Source of the DNA: Nakamurella endophytica
Lineage (GTDB): Bacteria > Actinomycetota > Actinomycetes > Mycobacteriales > Nakamurellaceae
Direction of reading: 5' to 3'
Length of the DNA: 64,000 bases
Assembly: GCF_014646215.1 (NCBI RefSeq)
Contig: NZ_BMNA01000001.1
Location: forward strand, 100,442 to 164,441
Shown piece by piece: positions 8,856-15,629 of this stretch. Made by a program: the position numbers and the translations under genes. Numbering within the stretch: position 1 is the stretch's first letter; every line of letters begins with the position of its first letter. The notes below the pieces were generated by a model, which was not told the origin of the DNA, made no database searches, and saw nothing but the letters and a program-made list of their open reading frames with translations.

Positions 8856-9967
8856 GCCAGGACGTCGGCGAGCAGCGCCATCCGGCCGAGGATCGCGGCC
8901 GCGGACCGGACGAGCGGGACGGCGGCGACCGCGCCGGTGCCCTCGCCGAGGCGCATCCCGAGGTCGAGCAGCGGCACCAGTCCCAGGGCTTGCAGCGCCA
9001 GGGACTGCGCGGGCTCGGTGGAGCGGTGACCGGCGGCGCACCAGGCGGCCACCCCCGGTGCGATCCGGTCCGCGACGAGCGCCTGCGCCACGGCGATCAC
9101 GCCGTCCAGCAGGACCGGGACGCCGCGCTCGGCCGCCCGCACCAGGAATCCCGCCGCCGCGGCGAAGTCGGCCCCGCCGGCGGCGGCGAGCAGGTCGACC
9201 GGGTCCCCGACGCGGGGGGCGACGCGGTCGACGGCGGCCCGCACGACCGACGCTTTCTGCGCCAGGGCGATGTCGTCGACGCCGGTGCCGCGGCCGGTCA
9301 CCAGGTCCGCGTCCAGGCCCAGCACCGCGCCGATCAGGGCGGCCGCCGGCGTGGTGTTGCCGATGCCGAGGTCCCCGCTCACCAAGAGGTCCGCACCGGC
9401 CGCGATCTCCTCGTCGGCGACGGCGGCGCCGGCGGCCAGCGCCCGGCGGACCTCGTCGGCCGAGCAGGCGTCCTCGACGTCGATCGAGCCGCTGCCGCGC
9501 CGGATCTTGTGCGCCCGGACCGCCTCCGGGACGCCGGTGAGCTCGTCGTCCACCGAGATGTCCAGCACCCGCAGGGCGACGTCGTGGACCGCGCACAGCA
9601 CGCTGATCCCGGCGCCGCCGCCGACGATGGTGCGGACCATCGCCGGGGTCACCGCGGCCGGGTACGCGGAGACCCCGCGCACCGTGACCCCGTGGTCGCC
9701 GGCGAACACCACGGCGCGGACGGCGGCGGGCACCCGCGGCGGGCAGCGGTCCTGGCAGGCGGACAGCCACACGGCGAGCTCACCCAGCCGACCCCACGCG
9801 CCGGCCGGCGTCGCCAGCCCGGCCAGCCGGTCGTGCGCCGCCGCGCGGGCCGCGGCGGACGGCGGTGCGATCACCGCCGGGGCCCAGGTGGTCGTGCCGG
9901 CGGTCGCAGCCGCGGCGGCCGTCCCTCCCACGGTGGCCCGGGTGGCCGCCGTGTCGCCTCCGGTCAT
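8852..9967 (-). CDS. cobT: Nicotinate-nucleotide--dimethylbenzimidazole phosphoribosyltransferase
   Basis: CobT activates the lower ligand base by transferring phosphoribose from nicotinate mononucleotide, giving alpha-ribazole phosphate. The 371-residue product shows VFAGDHGVTVRGVSAYP, the TAxMVRTIVGGGAGI-type block, SGDLGIGNTTPAAA, and the catalytic-glutamate region GMRLGEGTGA. The start ATG 9967-9965 overlaps the cbtA stop (ATGA). The first 35 residues are an Ala/Thr-rich extension not seen in typical family members. No bluB for dimethylbenzimidazole synthesis lies in the window. Confidence 0.95.
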   Translation of the reverse strand: MTGGDTAATRATVGGTAAAAATAGTTTWAPAVIAPPSAAARAAAHDRLAGLATPAGAWGRLGELAVWLSACQDRCPPRVPAAVRAVVFAGDHGVTVRGVSAYPAAVTPAMVRTIVGGGAGISVLCAVHDVALRVLDISVDDELTGVPEAVRAHKIRRGSGSIDVEDACSADEVRRALAAGAAVADEEIAAGADLLVSGDLGIGNTTPAAALIGAVLGLDADLVTGRGTGVDDIALAQKASVVRAAVDRVAPRVGDPVDLLAAAGGADFAAAAGFLVRAAERGVPVLLDGVIAVAQALVADRIAPGVAAWCAAGHRSTEPAQSLALQALGLVPLLDLGMRLGEGTGAVAAVPLVRSAAAILGRMALLADVLA

Positions 9968-10773
9968 GCCGCGGACCCGGCGCGGGCGGCCAGGTGCCGG
10001 CGCACGGGCGTGCGCAGCAACAGCCCCAGCGCGATGCCGGCGACGCCCCACAGGCACAGCTGGACGCCGGCGGAGGCGGTGCGGAAGCTCCACAGCAGCG
10101 AGGCCGGGAAGGCGTCCGGGACCTCGTCGACCACCGGGAACAGCCGCGCGGCCACGATCATCACGACCGCGTAGCCGGCACCGGCGGCCAGCGCCGCGTT
10201 CCAGCCGCCCCACCGCCGGGACAGCGCGCGGGCCGCCACGACCGCGGCCAGCACGGCCAGCACCGAGAGGCCGAGGAAGCCGAAGTACGCGGCGGTGCGG
10301 GCGCCGATGGTGTCGGCCTGCCCGACGGACGGCGGGTTCGCCGGGTACTTGAGGAACGGCACCAGCGACGCCGCGCCGAAACCCAGCGCGGCGCACAGCG
10401 CGCTGGTGCCCTGGGCGGTGCGGGTACCGACCCGGCCGAAGGCGACCCCGGTGGCCAGGCCGACGAGGCCGCCCACCGCCAGCCCGACCACCAGGGTGCC
10501 GGTGGCCAGCCCCCACGTCGACTGGTCGGCGCGGGACACCAGCTCGTCGTCGGCCTCGTACGCCGTGCTCATGCGGATGCCACCGGCGGGTGCGCCCGCA
10601 CCGTCGCCTGCGGCCGGCGCGGCGTGGTGATGCCCGTCGGCGCCGTGTCCCTCGAGGGTGACCGCCGCGGACACCGGGCCCTCGCCGACCAGGTACGCCA
10701 TGCCGAACGTCAGCACCCCGGCGATCAGGCCCGCCAGCAACCCACGGACCAGGAAGGTCCGGATGGTGAGCAC
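9964..10773 (-). CDS. cbtA: CbtA family cobalt transporter subunit
   Basis: A 269-residue membrane protein of the CbtA family, proposed from comparative genomics to be part of a B12-regulated cobalt uptake system with CbtB. Helices are visible at the N-terminus (LLAGLIAGVLTFGMAYLV) and then in five further stretches after a His-rich soluble loop (GHGADGHHHA) that could contact metal. The start GTG 10773-10771 sits just before the first helix; the open frame upstream lacks similarity. It lies 10 bp downstream of cbtB and overlaps cobT. Control by the B12 riboswitch upstream of cbtB fits a cobalt-import role. Confidence 0.9.
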   Translation of the reverse strand: MLTIRTFLVRGLLAGLIAGVLTFGMAYLVGEGPVSAAVTLEGHGADGHHHAAPAAGDGAGAPAGGIRMSTAYEADDELVSRADQSTWGLATGTLVVGLAVGGLVGLATGVAFGRVGTRTAQGTSALCAALGFGAASLVPFLKYPANPPSVGQADTIGARTAAYFGFLGLSVLAVLAAVVAARALSRRWGGWNAALAAGAGYAVVMIVAARLFPVVDEVPDAFPASLLWSFRTASAGVQLCLWGVAGIALGLLLRTPVRRHLAARAGSAA

Positions 10774-10783
10774 GCCCGCGCCG

Positions 10784-11029
10784 TCAGTGGCAGGGGAAGC
10801 CGAGCAGGTGGCGGGCGTCGTGCACCCACTCGTGCACGCCGGTGCCGGAGAACACCGACACGGCACCCTGCTCGGCCGACACGAAGTACAGGGCCAGCAG
10901 CAGCAGCACGCCGGCGAAGAACAGCCACGGCAGCGCCTGGCGCAGCGGCAGCACCGGCAGAGCGGGCACGGCCGGCACGGCGGTCGCGGGCAGCGCGGAC
11001 GCGGGCGGGCTGAACGGGATGGCAGTCAC
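10784..11029 (-). CDS. cbtB: CbtB family cobalt transporter subunit
   Basis: An 81-residue protein with one transmembrane helix (ALPWLFFAGVLLLLALYFV) followed by a short tail containing GVHEWVHDARHLLGFPCH. The His/Cys-rich end is diagnostic of CbtB and probably binds cobalt. GTG at 11029-11027 is preceded by a clear gaggagg ribosome site. The start lies about 35 bp downstream of the riboswitch B12-box, a spacing that suggests translational control. Confidence 0.9.
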   Translation of the reverse strand: MTAIPFSPPASALPATAVPAVPALPVLPLRQALPWLFFAGVLLLLALYFVSAEQGAVSVFSGTGVHEWVHDARHLLGFPCH

Positions 11030-11062
11030 GGAACCTCCTCGGGGGTACGGCGCCCCCACCTG

Positions 11063-11190
11063 AAGTGGACAGGTGCGACATCGAGGTCTGACTCGGGGCT
11101 GCTGCCCCTCACAGTGGCGCGACCGTGCCGGAATCCCACCGGCTTCCCGATGCCGCAGTGCTGTGACCGTAGACCTCCGCTCTCAGGCCC
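11063..11190 (-). promoter_or_regulatory. Cobalamin riboswitch upstream of cbtB
   Basis: On the minus strand, from 11150 down to 11110, the aptamer core is clear: GGGAAGCCGGTG, a pyrimidine-rich ATTCCGGC segment, then GCGCCACTGTGA. It is followed near 11093-11071 by an AGTCAGACCT segment corresponding to the B12 box. The RNA would be read just before cbtB and should shut off the cbtB-cbtA-cobT-cobS operon when adenosylcobalamin is plentiful. Confidence 0.88.
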
Positions 11191-11278
11191 GGCAACGCCG
11201 GCCCGGCCGCGCCACCGGATCTGCGACGCTGTCCGCGATGCCTGCCACCCCCACCCCGACCCGGCCGGCCCGGCCGCG

Positions 11279-11938
11279 GTGAGCCGCCTGCTGCTGGTGG
11301 CGGCGGCGGCCACCGCCGCGACCAGGGCCGCGGCGTTCCCGGCCCCGGAGGAGCCCCTCGCCCCGGCGGACCTGTCGCCGGCCACCGTCCGCCACCGCGA
11401 CGTTTGGTGCGGCCCGGAACGGCGCTGCCGGGAGACGGCCGCAGCGCTGGGCTGGACGGCGCGGGTGGTGCCCGCGCTGGCCGACCTGGACGCCGGCAGC
11501 TGGACGGGGCGGCCGGCCGCCGACCTGCCCGTCGCGGAGGTGGGCAGGTTCCTCGCGGACCCGGCCGTCGCGGCGCCGGGCGGCGAGTCGGTGCTCGACC
11601 TGATCCGTCGCGTGGGCTCCGCGGTGGTCGGCGACCCGACCGGCGCCGGGCAGCGGGACGGCGACAGCGACCGCGGTGGGAGCGACAGCGACAGCGGTGG
11701 GAGCGGCACCGGCAGGGGTGGGAGCGGCACCGGCATCGGTCCCGGCGGGCTGCGCGTGGTGGTCGCCGGTGCGGCCGCGGTCCGGGCGGGTGTCGCGGCG
11801 CTGCTCGGGATGCCCGGACTGTTCGCGGTGGTGGACGTCGGGCCGTTGACCGCCGTGCACCTGACCGGGCACGGCGCCGGGTGGCGGCTGCGCGGCCTGC
11901 TGCCCTACCCGGCGTGGCGGGACGGCCTGCCCCGCTGA
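11279..11938 (+). CDS. Histidine-phosphatase-superfamily protein with catalytic histidines lost
   Basis: A 219-residue protein with the fold pattern of the phosphoglycerate mutase/CobC branch, for example WCGPERRCRETAAALGW and the GGESVLDLIRRV helix. However, the catalytic RHG at the N-terminus is replaced by LLLVAAAATAATR, and the second histidine region reads VVAGAAAVRAG. It should therefore not act as a phosphomonoesterase. Similar His-less paralogues are known beside cobalamin genes in some actinobacteria, so it may be a structural or regulatory partner. A Ser/Asp/Gly repeat insert is present at about residues 120-155. GTG 11279 is the only start near the domain edge. Confidence 0.75.
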   Translation: MSRLLLVAAAATAATRAAAFPAPEEPLAPADLSPATVRHRDVWCGPERRCRETAAALGWTARVVPALADLDAGSWTGRPAADLPVAEVGRFLADPAVAAPGGESVLDLIRRVGSAVVGDPTGAGQRDGDSDRGGSDSDSGGSGTGRGGSGTGIGPGGLRVVVAGAAAVRAGVAALLGMPGLFAVVDVGPLTAVHLTGHGAGWRLRGLLPYPAWRDGLPR

Positions 11939-11968
11939 CGCCCGTGCGAGCGACGGATCTGGAACAAT

Positions 11969-11995
11969 AGTTGCAGCGGTTGCGACAGTTGCAGG
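11969..11995 (+). repeat. Triple GTTGC direct repeat upstream of the PRC-barrel gene
   Basis: Three GTTGC motifs (agttgcag, ggttgcga, agttgcag) occur within 27 bp, about 35 bp upstream of the ATG at 12029. They could be a regulator site for the PRC-barrel gene. No experimental motif is recognised. Confidence 0.4.
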
Positions 11996-12028
11996 CGCTC
12001 GACGCTCGTCCTCATCGTGGGAGCAACC

Positions 12029-12988
12029 ATGGTTCACCATCTGCAGTCTGATATCGGCATCGCAGTGGATGGTGTCGTCGTCGGCGCCGGCGGTGACGAG
12101 CTCGGCAAGGTCGGCCAGGTCTTCGTGGACAACGAGACCGGTCAGCCGACCTGGGTGACGGTCAAGACCGGCTGGTTCGGTGGCAACCAGTCCTTCGTGC
12201 CGCTGGATGACGCCAGCATCGAGGGCAACCGCGTCGTGGTGCCCTACGACCAGGACAAGGTCAAGGGCGCACCGAACTTCGCCGAGGACGAGCCGCTGTC
12301 CGAGCAGGACGAGGACCGGCTCTACGAGTACTACGACATCGGGGACCGCCTGCCAGTCGGTAGCTTCGATCGACGTACCTTCGATATGTCGCATCTTGAA
12401 GGATCCGCAACGGCCGCGCGGGCGCAGGAGTTGGAGACAACACCGTCCGACGCCGATCAACGGTCTCGCACTCGGCGACTTCGTATCCTGGCCGCCGAGC
12501 TGACTGCGTTGGCCGACTCAGGCTCCTGGGGTGACGACTCCGCGGACCTCGCGCTGCCTGCGGCATGGGGGCCAACGCCGTCCGAGCAGGAACGCGAAAG
12601 CGCGGAGCTCGCGAATCTGGAGTTGACCTTCAGGCAGCGCGCAGAAGTCCTCGAACGCTCGGTGAGCCGTGGGGACGTCGCCAGCTTGTTGAGGATGACG
12701 GACCAAGCCGTGACGAAGCTAGTCGTGGCCGGTCGGCTTGTAGCGCTCAAGGACCGAGGACGGTGGGCCATCCCGACGTGGCAATTCGATGCCGATTCGG
12801 TGGCCGGGGTCTTACCCGCGATCGATCGATTGGCCGCAGCCTTTCCGGGAGGCCCAGTCGCTTTGAGCCGCTGGGCGACCCGACCGTCACCCGACTTGAA
12901 TGGCGACAGCCCCAGCCGTGCTCTTGCAGCGGGGCGCGTCGAGGAGGTCGTTGCGGTGGCGGACGCCCTCGCCAAGTCGGCGTGGTAA
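12029..12988 (+). CDS. PRC-barrel fragment joined in frame to an Xre/MbcA/ParS-type antitoxin
   Basis: A 319-residue frame with two unrelated parts. Residues 1 to about 104 form a PRC-barrel domain (GVVVGAGGDELGKVGQVFVD, VPYDQDKVKGAPNF, DRLYEYYDIG), as in actinobacterial PRC-barrel/DUF2382 proteins; the DUF2382 half is missing. From about residue 120 the sequence becomes antitoxin-like. A long helical stretch and a small winged or helix-turn-helix segment (VSRGDVASLLRMTDQAVTKLV) lead to a C-terminal DUF2384-like toxin-binding module (ALSRWATRPSPDLNGDSP, then GRVEEVVAVADAL). The true antitoxin may start at ATG 12386. ATG 12029 has a gggag ribosome site. The stop overlaps the RES toxin gene start. 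Confidence 0.75.
   Translation: MVHHLQSDIGIAVDGVVVGAGGDELGKVGQVFVDNETGQPTWVTVKTGWFGGNQSFVPLDDASIEGNRVVVPYDQDKVKGAPNFAEDEPLSEQDEDRLYEYYDIGDRLPVGSFDRRTFDMSHLEGSATAARAQELETTPSDADQRSRTRRLRILAAELTALADSGSWGDDSADLALPAAWGPTPSEQERESAELANLELTFRQRAEVLERSVSRGDVASLLRMTDQAVTKLVVAGRLVALKDRGRWAIPTWQFDADSVAGVLPAIDRLAAAFPGGPVALSRWATRPSPDLNGDSPSRALAAGRVEEVVAVADALAKSAW
12376..12388 (+). promoter_or_regulatory. Possible leaderless antitoxin start with -10 box
   Basis: A TACCTT hexamer (TANNNT type) at 12376-12381 lies five bases before an in-frame ATG at 12386, with no Shine-Dalgarno sequence. This is the geometry of an actinobacterial leaderless transcript and would give an independent antitoxin of 200 residues without the PRC-barrel part. 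No convincing -35 box is seen. Confidence 0.35.
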
Positions 12989-13695
12989 GGGAGCTCCGAC
13001 CGCCGAGGCGACCACTGCATTCCTCCGCCGTCGAATGGACGTGGTCCCCGCCTGACCCGGCAGCAACCTGGCAGTGGTGCCGGGTGTACCACCGGGGTGC
13101 CCGTACGCCGCGAGGTGACACGCCCCGACGCTTCGGCCCGTTGAACCGCTTCGATCCCCACACTGTAGAAGACGCCACGGCCCCGGTGCCGCGAGACGAT
13201 CCCGACGGCCGCACGGTGCTCTACATCGGCGCCAACCTGGCTACATCGGCATCCGAGGTGTTCGGCGAGGCCGGTGTCGCGGAGGTGTGCCCGTCGTTTC
13301 GTGTTGCCCTTCTCAGCCCAATCCGCCCGCTCCGCTTCGTCGATCTGGCCGGGGAAGGGTCCGCGATGGCCATCGGAGCGCTTCCAATGTTGGGAAGCGG
13401 GAACGTCGCGCGGCGACTGTCGCAGGACTGGGCGCGGGCGATATACGAGGACCAACCGCTCGACCACCGCGCCGACGGCGTCCACTACTTGTCCGCCTAC
13501 AACAACGGGCCCTCTCTTGCCGTGTGGGACTCACAAGGCAAAGTCAGGGTTGGACTTCCTTTGGTGCGCGAGGGCGTCGACGTGCCATTGGATCTGCCAG
13601 GCATGCTGGTACGGCTGAAGGAAGTCCTGCCGGTTCGCGGCATCCCGGTGCGAACCATCAACTCGAGCGAGTGTCGGCGGTGTCAGCAGGACTGA
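12982..13695 (+). CDS. RES-domain toxin (NAD+-degrading type)
   Basis: A 237-residue RES-family protein. The three residues that name the family are in place: Arg34 in WCRVYHRG, Glu92 in LYIGANLATSASEVF and Ser171 in GVHYLSAYNNG. Between them lies the expected RFDPH strand. RES toxins studied elsewhere (for example MbcT) deplete NAD+ and are neutralised by Xre-type antitoxins with a DUF2384-like C-terminus. The GTG at 12982 overlaps the antitoxin stop by seven bases, the standard antitoxin-first order. It stops 21 bp before the convergent phosphatase gene. Composition is visibly less GC-rich than the cob genes around it. Confidence 0.85.
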   Translation: MVRELRPPRRPLHSSAVEWTWSPPDPAATWQWCRVYHRGARTPRGDTPRRFGPLNRFDPHTVEDATAPVPRDDPDGRTVLYIGANLATSASEVFGEAGVAEVCPSFRVALLSPIRPLRFVDLAGEGSAMAIGALPMLGSGNVARRLSQDWARAIYEDQPLDHRADGVHYLSAYNNGPSLAVWDSQGKVRVGLPLVREGVDVPLDLPGMLVRLKEVLPVRGIPVRTINSSECRRCQQD

Positions 13696-13716
13696 CCGGT
13701 GGTGGCCGCGGTCGAT

Positions 13717-14466
13717 CTACAGCGCTGGCGCCCACTCCCGGTGCTGGACGGTGCCGTCAGCCGCGCGCTCGAGGATCTGCACCGACCCGTTCGGCACCGG
13801 TCGCCACTGGGCGACGGGCGCCCGCCGCCGCGAGGCGCCGTCCTGGTCGACGTCGTCCGGGTCCGCTGCGCCGCCGCGGCTCCAGCCACCCTCGTCGGCG
13901 TCCTCGGCGTCCTCGGCCACCTCGGGCTCCGCCGGCACCTCGCCCAGCAGGTAGGACACGGCGACCCGGATGGTGTCGCCGTGGCTGACCAGCACGACGG
14001 CCCCGTCGACCTCGGTGACCAGGGGCGACGCGAGCAGTGCCGCCACCCTGGCGCGGACGTCGGCGGTGGACTCGCCGCCCGGTGGCCGGCGCCGGTCGTC
14101 GGGGGTCCACGGATCGTCCGCGGCGAGGTCGGCCCAGCGGGCGGCCGCCTCGTCCGACGGCAGACCCTGCCACCGGCCCAGGTCCATCTCGCGCAGCAGC
14201 GGCGTCGGCCACGGATCGAGACCGGTGGCAGCGCCGACGATGTCGGCCGTCTCCCGGGCACGCGCCAGGTCCGAGGTGACCAACCGACGGGCGCCGACCC
14301 CGGCGAGCCGGGCGGCGGCCGCCCGCACCTGTTCCCGCCCGCGCGCGGTGAGCCGGGCGGCGTCGGCCTGGCCCTGTACCCGGCCCGCGACGTTCCAGGT
14401 CGACTCGCCGTGCCGGACCAGGTACAGCGTCGAGGTCACCGAGGTCATCGAGGTCACCGGGGTCAC
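13717..14466 (-). CDS. Histidine phosphatase family protein, probable alpha-ribazole phosphatase (CobC-type)
   Basis: A 249-residue active-looking histidine phosphatase: the RHG motif appears as LYLVRHGESTWN, followed by the SDLARARETA arginine motif, GGESTADVRARV and VVLVSHGDTIR with the second catalytic histidine. Sitting at the end of the chelatase-cobO-cobBC-cobA operon, it is the best candidate for removing phosphate from alpha-ribazole phosphate or cobalamin phosphate. MSMEG_4305-like phosphatases are the relevant comparison. GTG 14466 overlaps the cobA stop (GTGA); an internal ATG at 14448 is possible. The acidic C-terminal region (residues about 165-200) is extra. Confidence 0.8.
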   Translation of the reverse strand: MTPVTSMTSVTSTLYLVRHGESTWNVAGRVQGQADAARLTARGREQVRAAAARLAGVGARRLVTSDLARARETADIVGAATGLDPWPTPLLREMDLGRWQGLPSDEAAARWADLAADDPWTPDDRRRPPGGESTADVRARVAALLASPLVTEVDGAVVLVSHGDTIRVAVSYLLGEVPAEPEVAEDAEDADEGGWSRGGAADPDDVDQDGASRRRAPVAQWRPVPNGSVQILERAADGTVQHREWAPAL

Positions 14467-15629
14467 TCGGTCCCACCCGGGTCGAACGCGGCCACGGTGC
14501 CGATCACGGTCACCGCCGGGGCGCGGAGTCCCTCGGCCGCGGTGCGCGCGGCGATGTCGCCGACCGTCCCGCGCACCGTCCGCTGCCCGGGCAACCCGGC
14601 GTCGGCGACGGTGGCCGCCGGCGTCGCCGGGTCGAGCCCGTGCCGGACCAGCGCGGCCGTCACCGCCGGCAGGGTGCCGACGCCCATCAGCACCACCAGC
14701 GCGGTGCCCGTGCGCGCCAGCGCGGCCCAGTCGAGCGTCGACCGCGGATCCCCGGGGGGGACGTGCGCCGACACCACGGTGAAGCCCTGGTTCAGGGTGC
14801 GGTGGGTGATCGGGATGCCGGCCAGGGCGGGACCGGCCACGGCCGAGCTCAGGCCGGGGACGACGTCGACCGGGACGCCGGCGGCCGCGCACGCCTGCCA
14901 CTCCTCGCCGCCGCGGCCGAAGACGAAGTTGTCGCCGCCCTTGAGCCGCACGACCACCCGGCCGGCGAGCGCGTGCCGGACCAGCAGCGCGTTGATCGCC
15001 TCCTGCGGGGTGGCGTTGCCCCCGGGGATCTTGGCGACGTCCACGATCTCGGTACCCGGCCGGACCTCGTCCAGGACCGCCAGCGGCGCCAGCCGGTCGG
15101 CCACCACGACGTCGGCCCGGCGGACGGCCTCCAGCCCGGCCACGGTGATCAGCCCGGGGTCGCCGGGACCGCCACCGACCAGCACGACCCGGCCGCGCCC
15201 AGGAACCGGCGCGGGCACCGGTCCGACGGGTGCCGCGGAGGCCACCGGGATCCCGAGTGCGGCGGCCCGCCGGCGGAGCCGGTCGGCCCGATCGGCCGGT
15301 GCCGCCCCGGCGGCGGTGTCGGTGTCGGTGTCGGCAGCACCTCCCGCGCCGCTCCGGGTGCCGCCGTCGGTGCCGCCGTCGGCCGCGGCGATCACCACCA
15401 GGGCGGCCTCGCGCAGCCGGGCGTCGTCGGGCTCCTGCGACCGGAGGTCGACCAGTCCGCGGTCGGCCAGGTCCCGCACGGCGTCGGAGGGCTGCTCCTC
15501 CACCACGGTCAGCCGTGCGCCGGCCGCCCGCAACGCCGCGATCCGGCCGAGCGCGGCGGCGCCGCCGCCGAGGACGACGACCGGCAGCCCGGCCAGCTCC
15601 AGGTCGAGCTGCACCGAGGGCCGCGTCAC
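14463..15629 (-). CDS. cobA: Uroporphyrinogen-III C-methyltransferase with CysG-like N-terminal domain
   Basis: A 388-residue two-domain protein. The C-terminal part (about 145-380) is a SUMT that methylates uroporphyrinogen III at C2 and C7 to give precorrin-2: VVLVGGGPGDPGLITVAG, DVVVADRLAP, RLKGGDNFVFGRGGEE and GIPITHR are all present. The N-terminal part resembles the precorrin-2 dehydrogenase Rossmann domain (LPVVVLGGGAAALGRIAAL) but is short. It is interrupted by a Gly/Thr/Asp-rich insert around residues 80-110, so dehydrogenase/ferrochelatase activity is doubtful. GTG 15629 overlaps the cobBC stop. Mycobacterium tuberculosis has the same gene order (Rv2850c-cobO-cobB-cysG). Confidence 0.92.
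   Translation of the reverse strand: MTRPSVQLDLELAGLPVVVLGGGAAALGRIAALRAAGARLTVVEEQPSDAVRDLADRGLVDLRSQEPDDARLREAALVVIAAADGGTDGGTRSGAGGAADTDTDTAAGAAPADRADRLRRRAAALGIPVASAAPVGPVPAPVPGRGRVVLVGGGPGDPGLITVAGLEAVRRADVVVADRLAPLAVLDEVRPGTEIVDVAKIPGGNATPQEAINALLVRHALAGRVVVRLKGGDNFVFGRGGEEWQACAAAGVPVDVVPGLSSAVAGPALAGIPITHRTLNQGFTVVSAHVPPGDPRSTLDWAALARTGTALVVLMGVGTLPAVTAALVRHGLDPATPAATVADAGLPGQRTVRGTVGDIAARTAAEGLRAPAVTVIGTVAAFDPGGTE

Noticed and set aside
12029-13716. Insertion sequence or integrase-mediated entry of the toxin-antitoxin pair
   Set aside because: No transposase, terminal inverted repeat or flanking duplication was found by eye at either edge.
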